DNA of 22,260 nucleotides, from positions 1 through 22,260 of the forward strand of contig JALOPD010000036.1 of NCBI GenBank assembly GCA_025454075.1. The letters run 5' to 3'. Shown here in pieces: positions 8,127 through 14,699 of the stretch. This DNA is from Desulfobacterales bacterium. GTDB taxonomy: Bacteria > Desulfobacterota > Desulfobacteria > Desulfobacterales > UBA2174_A. The notes under the pieces are model-generated. The model was not told where the DNA came from and made no database searches. It saw only the letters and a program-made list of their open reading frames with translations. How positions within the stretch are numbered: the first letter of the stretch is position 1; each line of letters begins with the position of its first letter. Position numbers and translations under genes: made by a program.

Positions 8127-8879
8127 ATGCCGGTCATCATCCAAATCGAAAACCTGGTGCATCGATTCGCCGACGGCACCGTCGGCCTCGAAGGGGTTTC
8201 GATGGAGGTCGCGGAAGGCTCGTTCGTTATCATCGCCGGCGCCAACGGCTCCGGCAAGACCACTCTCCTGCGGCATCTCAACGGCCTGCTGCGACCGACC
8301 GCGGGCACGGTGCGAGTCGCCGGGGTCGACGTGGCCAAGGACCTTTTGCGCGCCCGCACGATGGTGGGGATGATGTTTCAGGACGCCGACAGCCAGATCG
8401 TCGGTGAAACCGTTTCCGCCGATGCGGCCTTCGGGCCGGAGAACCTGAAGCTCGACCGCGCCGAGATCGACCGGCGCGTGCAGGCGGCCCTGGCGGCGAC
8501 GGGGCTGGCGCATCTGGCCGGGAAGCGGCCTCACCTGCTCTCGGGCGGAGAGAAACGAAGGCTGGCGATCGCCGGGATCTTGGCCATGCAGCCGCGGGTG
8601 ATCGTTTTCGACGAGCCGTTTTCAAACCTTGATTACCCCGGGGTCCGGCAGGTGCTCGGGCAGATCCTCCAACTGCATCGCTCCGGCCAGACGATTCTGC
8701 TGACCACCCACGATCTCGAAAAGGTGCTGGCCCACGCCGACCGGCTCGTGTTCATGCGCGGCGGGAAAGTCGAATGCGACGGGCCTCCCCCCGCCCTGGT
8801 TGCCGCGGCTGAGGCCTACGGCGTGAAACGCCCGCGTGCGGCGGGGCTTGGCGTGGAGGGCTTGTCGTGGCTGAACTGA
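8127..8879 (+). CDS. bioM: Biotin ECF transporter ATPase BioM
   Basis: This is the cytoplasmic ATPase of the biotin ECF transporter, of the CbiO family. In order it shows Walker A GANGSGKTT, the Q-loop MMFQDADSQIVGETV typical of ECF ATPases, the signature LSGGEKRRLAIAG, Walker B VIVFDEPFSNLD and the switch His in LTTHDLEK. I start at ATG 8127 because AAAAGG lies six bases upstream and family members begin close to this MPVIIQIENL. A longer reading starts at 8094, where ATGA overlaps the bioY stop, and would add 11 residues. The 3' end overlaps bioN by 13 bases. Confidence 0.92.
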   Translation: MPVIIQIENLVHRFADGTVGLEGVSMEVAEGSFVIIAGANGSGKTTLLRHLNGLLRPTAGTVRVAGVDVAKDLLRARTMVGMMFQDADSQIVGETVSADAAFGPENLKLDRAEIDRRVQAALAATGLAHLAGKRPHLLSGGEKRRLAIAGILAMQPRVIVFDEPFSNLDYPGVRQVLGQILQLHRSGQTILLTTHDLEKVLAHADRLVFMRGGKVECDGPPPALVAAAEAYGVKRPRAAGLGVEGLSWLN

Positions 8880-9622
8880 CGGGGTTTCACTACCGCTCCG
8901 GGTCCTCCGTGCTGCACCGGCTGGATGTGCGTATGAAGCTTTTGCTGCTGGCCCTCTTTTCGACGGCAGGTCTGCATGTGAACAGCGCCGGGCTCCTGCT
9001 GCTCGGGCTGCCGCTCCTGGCGCTTGCCGGGTTCAGCCGTGCGGCGCCCTCGCTCCACTCCCGGGAGCTGCGGTGGCTGGGGCTTTTGCTGGGAGTGGTG
9101 TTCGTCGCCCGGGCGATTTCAACGGACGGCGCGGCCCTGCTTTCGATGGGAACGGTCGCGGTCAGCCGCGAGGGCGTGCGCGACGGGCTGCAGGTCTGCC
9201 TGCGGCTGATCCTCGTTTTCCTGATGGGGTCGATGTTCGCGGCGTCGACGCGGCCCGCCGACGTGAAGGCCGGCGTGCAATGGTTTCTCGATCCGCTGCC
9301 CTTTATCCCCGCCGAGCGCGTTGGGACCATGCTGGGCCTCATCGTGCGGTTCATCCCGCTCATCTTCGAAGAGGTCTCACGCACGCTGGATGCCCAGCGG
9401 GCCCGCGCGGTGGAGAACCGGCGCAACCCGGTCTACCGCATGGTGATGTTCGGCATCCCGCTGCTGCGCCGGGTTTTCGAGACCTCCGACCGCCTGGCGC
9501 TCGCCATGGAGGCGCGCGGCTACAGCGAGTCGCGAACCGGCCCCGAGCTCAGGGCCGGGCGCAGGGATTGGGCGGCGCTCGCCGCCGGCGGTTGCTGGCT
9601 GGCCCTGGTTATGGCCGTTTAA
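8867..9622 (+). CDS. bioN: Biotin ECF transporter transmembrane protein BioN
   Basis: BioN is the CbiQ-family membrane coupling subunit (T-component) that links BioY to BioM. The 251-residue protein has about five hydrophobic segments and the CbiQ opening HRLDVRMKLLLLALFS. It carries the C-terminal coupling helices: LDAQRARAVENRRNPVY (first motif, ARA instead of ARG) and LALAMEARGYSES (second motif, ARG). The start is GTG at 8867, with GGAGGG (8855-8860) six bases before it and an overlap with the end of bioM. The stop codon sits inside the palindrome GCCGTTTAAACGGC (9614-9627). That palindrome has a T-run 10 bases later and may end the transcript. Confidence 0.92.
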   Translation: MAELTGFHYRSGSSVLHRLDVRMKLLLLALFSTAGLHVNSAGLLLLGLPLLALAGFSRAAPSLHSRELRWLGLLLGVVFVARAISTDGAALLSMGTVAVSREGVRDGLQVCLRLILVFLMGSMFAASTRPADVKAGVQWFLDPLPFIPAERVGTMLGLIVRFIPLIFEEVSRTLDAQRARAVENRRNPVYRMVMFGIPLLRRVFETSDRLALAMEARGYSESRTGPELRAGRRDWAALAAGGCWLALVMAV

Positions 9623-9645
9623 ACGGCGCTGCTGATGTTTTTTGA

Positions 9646-9674
9646 TTGACAAAATTCTGAAGAGCCAATATAAA
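9646..9674 (+). promoter_or_regulatory. Strong sigma-70 promoter of tRNA-Lys(TTT)/tRNA-Glu
   Basis: A perfect TTGACA (9646-9651) and TATAAA (9669-9674) are separated by exactly 17 bases. The predicted start is about 10 bases before the tRNA-Lys 5' end at 9691. This is the best promoter match I see in the window. Confidence 0.88.
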
Positions 9675-9690
9675 AAACTGTTTCAAAGGC

Positions 9691-9766
9691 GGGCCGTTAA
9701 CTCAGGCGGTAGAGTATCTGCCTTTTAAGCAGAGAGTCGCTGGTTCGAGTCCAGCACGGCCCACCA
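9691..9766 (+). tRNA. tRNA-Lys (anticodon TTT)
   Basis: This is a complete cloverleaf. The acceptor arms are GGGCCGT and ACGGCCC, the anticodon stem TCTGC/GCAGA encloses the loop CTTTTAA (anticodon TTT, decoding AAA/AAG), and the T arm is GCTGG-TTCGAGT-CCAGC. A-CCA is encoded at the 3' end. It is transcribed with the tRNA-Glu 20 bases downstream. Confidence 0.98.
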
Positions 9767-9786
9767 GACACACAAAGCGAAGTCAC

Positions 9787-9864
9787 GTCCCCATCGTCTA
9801 GCCAGGTCCAGGACACCGGCCTTTCACGTCGGCAACACCGGTTCAAATCCGGTTGGGGACGCCA
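9787..9864 (+). tRNA. tRNA-Glu (anticodon TTC)
   Basis: The acceptor arms GTCCCCA and TGGGGAC, the anticodon stem CCGGC/GTCGG with loop CTTTCAC (anticodon TTC), and the T arm ending in GGTTCAAATCC give a standard tRNA-Glu with encoded G-CCA (9861-9864). It is the second gene of a two-tRNA transcript. No integrase or duplicated tRNA 3' end is visible nearby. Confidence 0.97.
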
Positions 9865-9870
9865 CGCATT

Positions 9871-9908
9871 AAATCAAGGGCTTGGAATGATTTTCAAGCC
9901 CTTGATTT
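9871..9908 (+). terminator. Perfect 14-bp hairpin ending the tRNA transcript
   Basis: AAATCAAGGGCTTG (9871-9884) is the exact reverse complement of 9895-9908 and is separated from it by a 10-base loop. The stem starts 7 bases after the tRNA-Glu CCA. Because the arm ends in TTT and is preceded by AAA, it could terminate transcription in both directions. The terminal T-run is short (TTTT, partly in the stem). Confidence 0.75.
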
Positions 9909-10016
9909 TCCCTCCGTCCCAGCCGGTTCCAATTCTCTTGATGAATTTTGTCGGGTCCAGTATATCCCTCTATAAAAGCCAGCCGAAGAGCGGTCAATTC
10001 CGATGGAGGCCCAGCG

Positions 10017-11234
10017 ATGGCAAACCCGGAGCACGTTGACATCCTGAAACAGGGGGTGGAGGTCTGGAACCGGTGGAGGAAGAAGAACCTTCGGGTCAAA
10101 CCTGATCTCTGCCATGCAAACCTCTCCGGAACAAAGCTTTATTACAACCTGAATCTTGCGGCAGCAGACCTTTCAGGAGCGGAGCTTTCGGATGCAAAGC
10201 TCATCATGGCCGACCTTGCCGGAGCCAACCTTTCCGGAAGCGACCTCTGCCGGGTCGACCTCTCTGCTGCCGCTCTCGCGGGAGCAACGCTTTCCGGCGC
10301 TTTTCTTTTTGGTTCAAAGCTTACCGATGCGGACCTGACCAGGGCGAACCTTTCCAAAACGAACCTTTCCAAAGCCAATTTGGCCGGGGCCGATCTTTCC
10401 AGGGCCATCCTGATCGGGGCCAATCTTTTCGAGGCGAACCTCTGGGAAGCCAATCTTGAAACGGCCAACTTCACGGGCGCCAACCTCTGCGGGGTCAATC
10501 TCACCGAGTCCAACCTCTCCGGCGCCATTTTCCATCATTGCCACATAGGGTATTCCGCATTTGTGAATGTCGACCTGCGGCGGGCGCAGAATCTCGAAAC
10601 GGTGAAACACATCGGCCCGTCCTACATCTCGATCAGCACGATCTACAATTCCGGAGAGAGCATCCCGGGGTCATTCCTCAGAGGGTGCGGCATCCCGGAA
10701 AATTTCATCCAGCACCTGCCGTCTCTCGTCGGCCGGCCTTTTCCGTTCGCTTCATGCTTCATCAGCTTCAGCCATGTGGACAGGCCATTCGCCGAAAAGC
10801 TCCACGACCGTCTGCAGGCCAGAGGCATCCGGTGCTGGCTCGACGAGCACCAGGCACGGCAAAAGGATGACGGCATTCAGCGTGTTGAACGGGGGATCAG
10901 CCGGCGGGACCGGGCGTTGCTCTGCTGTTCGGAGGCGTCTCTTAACAGTTGGTGGGCCGAGAACGAGATCACCAAAGCCTTTGCGAAAGAACAGCGGCTG
11001 GCGAAAGACGGCGGCCGAAAGTTCCTTTCCCTCATTCCCCTGAATCTCGACGGGTACATGTTCAAGGCGGAATGGCAGTCCGGTAAAAAAAACGAGATCA
11101 ACTCCCGGTTGACGGCCGACTTCACCGGCTGGAGAACCGACGAGGTCGATTATGAAAAGCAGTTTGAGCGTGTGGTCGACGCCTTGAGAACGGATGCCGG
11201 GTCCGGGGAAGTTTCGCCGGGGCCCGGCCTGTGA
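10017..11234 (+). CDS. Pentapeptide-repeat protein with C-terminal TIR domain
   Basis: This 405-residue protein has two parts. Residues about 31-190 are pentapeptide repeats of the A(D/N)LSX type (ANLSG, ADLSG, ADLAG, ANLFE and so on), forming a right-handed beta-helix. After a linker (191-240, with HIGPSYISISTIY and GIPENFIQHLPSL) comes a TIR domain (about 245-390) opening SCFISFSHVDRPFAEKLHDRL. NSWWAENEI carries Glu317 at the position of the catalytic Glu of NAD-cleaving TIR domains such as SARM1. Similar pentapeptide-TIR proteins with this linker are known, but I know of no assigned role. NAD hydrolysis and a defence function are inference. The ATG at 10017 has GGAGG (10004-10008) upstream. 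It stands alone between the tRNA terminator and a riboswitch leader, with no effector or sensor partner. Confidence 0.9.
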   Translation: MANPEHVDILKQGVEVWNRWRKKNLRVKPDLCHANLSGTKLYYNLNLAAADLSGAELSDAKLIMADLAGANLSGSDLCRVDLSAAALAGATLSGAFLFGSKLTDADLTRANLSKTNLSKANLAGADLSRAILIGANLFEANLWEANLETANFTGANLCGVNLTESNLSGAIFHHCHIGYSAFVNVDLRRAQNLETVKHIGPSYISISTIYNSGESIPGSFLRGCGIPENFIQHLPSLVGRPFPFASCFISFSHVDRPFAEKLHDRLQARGIRCWLDEHQARQKDDGIQRVERGISRRDRALLCCSEASLNSWWAENEITKAFAKEQRLAKDGGRKFLSLIPLNLDGYMFKAEWQSGKKNEINSRLTADFTGWRTDEVDYEKQFERVVDALRTDAGSGEVSPGPGL

Positions 11235-11249
11235 CCCAAGAGATTTATC

Positions 11250-11277
11250 TTGACACGCATGGCCAATAAAATAGAGA
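11250..11277 (+). promoter_or_regulatory. Possible promoter of the riboswitch leader
   Basis: A perfect TTGACA (11250-11255) lies 16 bases before TAGAGA (11272-11277) in AT-rich DNA just after the TIR gene. Transcription would start about 70 bases upstream of the P1 stem of the riboswitch. The -10 is weak. Confidence 0.4.
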
Positions 11278-11353
11278 ATTACGGCTAACTATCTAAAAAA
11301 TCGAGCGATAAGACATCTTCAGGATAAGGGCGGGCACTTTCAAATTTTCCGGG

Positions 11354-11482
11354 TTTACCAGGAAAAAGCCAAACCCCGAGCAATCGGGGGGCGGAAAACT
11401 ACGGGCCTAAGGGAAAAGAACCACCGGGTTTTCATCGTGGGACCGCGCGCGTGCCCTTAGGCGGCCGGGTTGCCTTGGTAAA
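11354..11482 (+). promoter_or_regulatory. GEMM-I type cyclic-dinucleotide riboswitch (c-di-GMP-I or close variant)
   Basis: The order of elements matches the GEMM-I aptamer. P1 is a 9-bp helix, TTTACCAGG (11354-11362) with CTTGGTAAA (11474-11482). Next come an A-rich strand, GCCAAACC, and a 6-bp stem CCCCGA/TCGGGG closed by a GCAA tetraloop (the GNRA that docks in P2). These are followed by GGGGCGGAAAACTACGGG, corresponding to the conserved GGGACGCAAAGCNNCGGG. CCTAAGGG then pairs with CCCTTAGG over an extended arm, and CGGCCGGGTTGCC forms the 3' core. Differences from consensus include GCCAAA instead of GGCAAA. The receptor of the TAXI/ExeA-like pair starts 137 bases after P1. Ligand (c-di-GMP or 3',3'-cGAMP) and switching direction are not determined. 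Confidence 0.78.
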
Positions 11483-11522
11483 GGCGATCCGGCTTTTGCA
11501 TTCCGGCGGGGTCGAATTGCCT

Positions 11523-11546
11523 CCGGGCCCGGCAAACAGGGCCCGG
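11523..11546 (+). other. GC-rich hairpin downstream of the riboswitch, possible expression platform
   Basis: CCGGGCCC (11523-11530) and GGGCCCGG (11539-11546) pair perfectly across an 8-base loop, 73 bases before the ATG of the TAXI receptor. It lacks a U-run, so it is not a classical intrinsic terminator. It could be part of the switching region or a Rho/translation control hairpin. A second small hairpin TATCG/CGATA follows at 11563-11578. Confidence 0.4.
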
Positions 11547-11619
11547 CGCGTGGCTTGCGGGCCTATCGCATTGACGATAAGATCATAGCCATTGTCATCC
11601 CAAGAAAGGAGCTGATGCC

Positions 11620-12618
11620 ATGAAAAGAGGAGTTGCAGTTGCATGCCTGACGTTGCTGGCGGTTCTGGTTTCCGCGAGCCTGTCCTTCGCGGTTACCATG
11701 AACCTCATGACCGGGCGCGAGAAGGGGACCTACTACCAGTTCGGGTTGAACCTGCAGCAGCTGGTCAAGCCGAAAGGCATCGAACTCGGCGTCCAGCCCT
11801 CCACCGGCTCGATCGAAAACCTCTACGCGGTGTTCAAACGGCCGCAAACCCAGATCGGCATCGTCCAGTCCGACGTGCTGGCATTCGTCTCCAAGGTCCA
11901 ATCCAACCCGACGCTGGTCCGGATTGCGCAGAAAACCAAGATGGTCTTCCCGCTCTACAACGAAGAGGTCCACGTGCTGGGCAAGAAGGAGATCGCCGAT
12001 TTCGATGCCCTGCAGGGCAAGCGCGTGGCGGTCGGGGAGGACGGCAGCGGCACCTTTCTCACCGCCCGGCTGCTGTTCGAGGTGTCGGGGGTCAAACCCG
12101 CCGAAATGCTCACCATCGGGACGGATGAGGCCCTGTCCCGGTTGAAGGCGAACCAGATCGACGCCATGTTCTACGTGGCGGGGTTGCCGGTGAAGCTTTT
12201 CAGCGAGGGCGTGGCCGAGGCCGACGGGCTGGCGTTGATCCCGATCACGAACAAGAAGGCGGCCGAATTCTACCAGCAGGTCAAAATCCCCTCCGGGACC
12301 TATCCGTGGCAGACCGCCGAGGTCGGCACCGTTGCCGTGAAGGCCGTGCTCGTGTCGTATGACTTCAGAAACCTGGATTGCGATTCCGTGGGGCGGTTTG
12401 CACAGATTCTCTATGAAAATATCGGCTGGCTGCGCGAAAACGGGCACCCCAAATGGAAATCCGTCGATCTGGATTTTCCGCTGAAAGGCTGGGAGCAGTA
12501 TGATTGCGTGAGAAAATACCTGGTGAAAAAAGGGGCGCCCGCGCCGGCCCCTGCCGCCAAACCCGCCGGGGAAATCAACCCGGTCCTGGACGCGGTGAAA
12601 GAAATGCTCAACCGCTGA
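11620..12618 (+). CDS. TAXI-family TRAP-type periplasmic solute receptor
   Basis: This 332-residue secreted protein opens with a clear signal peptide (Lys-Arg, hydrophobic core, cleavage probably after LSFA at 24). The mature part starts MNLMTGREKGTYYQFGLNL, resembling the GGTYYPLG opening of TAXI receptors. VGEDGSGTFLTARLLFEVSG matches their second conserved block. Such receptors bind small organic acids or amino acids (glutamate in known cases) for TRAP transporters. No TRAP membrane subunit is nearby, so it may be an orphan used for sensing or scaffolding. The C-terminus carries an Ala/Pro-rich linker (about 303-316). The ATG has AAAGGAG 8 bases upstream. It lies downstream of the riboswitch and 13 bases before an ExeA-like ATPase, so both are probably one cyclic-dinucleotide-controlled transcript. 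Confidence 0.87.
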   Translation: MKRGVAVACLTLLAVLVSASLSFAVTMNLMTGREKGTYYQFGLNLQQLVKPKGIELGVQPSTGSIENLYAVFKRPQTQIGIVQSDVLAFVSKVQSNPTLVRIAQKTKMVFPLYNEEVHVLGKKEIADFDALQGKRVAVGEDGSGTFLTARLLFEVSGVKPAEMLTIGTDEALSRLKANQIDAMFYVAGLPVKLFSEGVAEADGLALIPITNKKAAEFYQQVKIPSGTYPWQTAEVGTVAVKAVLVSYDFRNLDCDSVGRFAQILYENIGWLRENGHPKWKSVDLDFPLKGWEQYDCVRKYLVKKGAPAPAPAAKPAGEINPVLDAVKEMLNR

Positions 12619-12631
12619 ACCAGAGGTGCCC

Positions 12632-14458
12632 ATGTATCTCAGACACTACCAGTTGAAGCTGAAACCTTTTGAGATCGGCCCGGACCCGAAGTTTTTGTGG
12701 CTGGGCGAAAAGCACAAGGAGGCCTTCGCCGTTCTCAAATACGGGATCCTGGAGAACAAGGGCTTCATCGTGCTGATCGGCGAGCCCGGAACGGGCAAGA
12801 GCACGCTTCTGAACGCGATCGCGGAAACGCTCGGGGCCAACGTCCGGTTTGCGAAAATTTCCGACCCGGCCCTGAGCGAGCTGGAATTTTTCAATTTTGC
12901 CGCCCGCGCATTTGAAATGGGCAAAACATTTCACGGCAAAGCGGAATTTCTCATTCACCTGGAGACCTTCATCAACGAGGCTGCCGCCCGGTCCCAGAAA
13001 GTCCTGCTGGTGATCGACGAGGCCCAGAGGCTATCGCCGGAGATGTTGGAGCAGATCCGCGTGTTCTCCAACTTCGAGGCACCGGATAAAAAAGTGATCA
13101 GCTGCATCTTTGCCGGCCAAAGCGAATTTTTGGAAATGCTCAAGCCGAACCGGGCGTTGAGCCAACGCATCTTTTTCAGCCATATCCTCCACCCCCTGAC
13201 GGAGACGGAAACAGCGGCCTACATCGCCCACCGCCTCGCGGTGGCCGGCGCGTTAAAGCCGATTTTCACACCGGACGCCATGCGCGCCGTGTACGAGCTC
13301 GCAGAGGGAAACCCGCGGCTGACCAACATCGTCTGCGATCAGGCGCTTTTAAGCGGGTATTCCTACAACCTCCAGACGATCGGGCCGGACATCATCCGGG
13401 AATGCGCGGAGAACACGCTGGTTTCCCGCGAGGTGCCGCCGGAGCCCGCGTTTGCGCATGACGCTGGGGCGCCCCCCGCCGAGGTCAATGCGGGGGACGC
13501 GGTCGCTGCGGCCGCGCAGGACCCGGGCCGGGGGCTGCCGGTGGCGGCCCCGGGAGGAGGCCGCCGCAAAGCCTCCTATTGGGCCCTGGCGGCGGCTGTC
13601 GTTCTGTTGGGCGCTGCCTATGGTTATTTTTCCGGTGCATTCAGCCCCCTTTTTCCAGACCCCCGGGCCTCTTTGAGCCCGGAGGGCGCCGCCCGAAAAA
13701 ACAGCGAGGCGGAACCCCGGGTTCAAACGGTTGAGAAAACCGAGGCCCCTGGCGCGTCCGACGTCGCGCAGCTTCAAGCCCGGCTTCAGGAGTCGCAAAA
13801 GCAGAAAAGCGACGCCGAGGGCCGCCTGAAAGCCCTGCAGGCCAGGTTCGATGTCTATGAAAACACCCAAAGGGAGCTGAACCTCGCCACGTCGCGCATC
13901 GCCGAGCTCGAAAGCGCCGCGGCATTCAAGGACAAGGATCTGTCCGCGGCAAGCCGGAAACTCGCCGAGCTTGAAAAAGCGCTGGCGCAGGAAAAAAGCG
14001 GCAAAGACAGGCAGAACTCAGACGTCTCCTCGAAAGACGCCGCCATCGCCGAGCTTCAAAAAAAGCTCGAAGCCGCCGTGTCGGAGGGGGACAAAAAACG
14101 GATCCAGCTCGAGCAAAAATTCGGTGAGCTGGAACTGGCCCTGGCCAAGGAAAGAGGCGCGAAGGACCAGGTGAGCGCCGAACTGACATCCCGGCAGGCC
14201 GCGGCTTCGGACCTGCAGAAACGGCTCGAGGCGGCCAGGTCCGCCCAGCTGAAACTGGAAGCCGATCTCCAGAGCCTCCAGCGGGACAATGCCCGGCTTC
14301 AATCGCAGCTCCAGGAGGCAAGGGCCCAAAGGCCGGCGCCCGCTCCAGCGCGAGCGCCCGCGGCCGTCCCACCGCAACCCGCTGCACCCGACACCGCAGG
14401 CGCAGGGCCCGACCCGGGGGGCGCCATCGACTTTGTCATAAAAAAGAAATCGCAATAA
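12632..14458 (+). CDS. ExeA/GspA-like AAA ATPase with membrane segment and long coiled coil
   Basis: Residues 1-270 form an ExeA-type AAA+ ATPase: the typical opening MYLRHYQLKLKPFEIGPDP, Walker A GEPGTGKST (50-58), Walker B LLVIDEAQ (125-132), and the sensor region EGNPRLTNIVCDQALL. ExeA homologues help assemble secretion and polysaccharide or pilus machinery across the envelope. One hydrophobic segment (about 315-337) follows a charged Ala/Pro-rich linker. Then comes a coiled coil (about 375-565) rich in Leu, Lys, Glu and Gln, and a Pro/Ala tail. This would place a long rod in the periplasm, where ExeA relatives normally have a peptidoglycan-binding domain. None is recognisable here. The ATG at 12632 has AGAGG upstream and sits 13 bases after the TAXI gene. 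The substrate machinery is not in the window. Confidence 0.87.
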   Translation: MYLRHYQLKLKPFEIGPDPKFLWLGEKHKEAFAVLKYGILENKGFIVLIGEPGTGKSTLLNAIAETLGANVRFAKISDPALSELEFFNFAARAFEMGKTFHGKAEFLIHLETFINEAAARSQKVLLVIDEAQRLSPEMLEQIRVFSNFEAPDKKVISCIFAGQSEFLEMLKPNRALSQRIFFSHILHPLTETETAAYIAHRLAVAGALKPIFTPDAMRAVYELAEGNPRLTNIVCDQALLSGYSYNLQTIGPDIIRECAENTLVSREVPPEPAFAHDAGAPPAEVNAGDAVAAAAQDPGRGLPVAAPGGGRRKASYWALAAAVVLLGAAYGYFSGAFSPLFPDPRASLSPEGAARKNSEAEPRVQTVEKTEAPGASDVAQLQARLQESQKQKSDAEGRLKALQARFDVYENTQRELNLATSRIAELESAAAFKDKDLSAASRKLAELEKALAQEKSGKDRQNSDVSSKDAAIAELQKKLEAAVSEGDKKRIQLEQKFGELELALAKERGAKDQVSAELTSRQAAASDLQKRLEAARSAQLKLEADLQSLQRDNARLQSQLQEARAQRPAPAPARAPAAVPPQPAAPDTAGAGPDPGGAIDFVIKKKSQ

Positions 14459-14514
14459 AAAACGGTTTCGCCGCGGGCAAGCAGAACTCAGGAACGGCAG
14501 GCCCCGTTTTGAGC

Positions 14515-14550
14515 TTGACATGGGGAGGGCGGTAAAGTATGGTTGAACCA
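14515..14550 (+). promoter_or_regulatory. Promoter with predicted GntR/FadR-type operator
   Basis: TTGACA (14515-14520) and TATGGT (14538-14543) are 17 bases apart. The palindrome TGGTTGAACCA (14540-14550) overlaps the -10 and fits the TNGTNNNACNA operator type of FadR-subfamily GntR proteins. The GntR gene begins 150 bases downstream. In the rest of the 241-bp gap I see an inverted GCGGATGATCCGC and no gene. Confidence 0.68.
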
Positions 14551-14699
14551 TTGATCGAATCGTGTTCGGGCTTTGATTTTTAAAGGGGGCGTAGGCGGAT
14601 GATCCGCCGCAGATATTGCGGCGCAGGCGCTAAGACAGGCACCTTCCTCCGACGCCAAAACACCCGGCACGAAACACGTTACACTCGGCATGGTCGTCC

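Noticed and set aside
10110..10560. Tandem DNA repeat or CRISPR-like array
   Set aside because: The periodic 15-base pattern is explained by pentapeptide codons (A-D/N-L-S-x). There are no identical repeats with unique spacers.
9787..11234. An integrated element at tRNA-Glu
   Set aside because: There is no integrase, transposase or duplicated tRNA 3' end in the window, so only a hot-spot suspicion remains.
11523..11546. Intrinsic terminator as the riboswitch expression platform
   Set aside because: The 8-bp GC stem is perfect but is followed by GC-rich bases with no T-run, so I list it only as a hairpin of unknown role.
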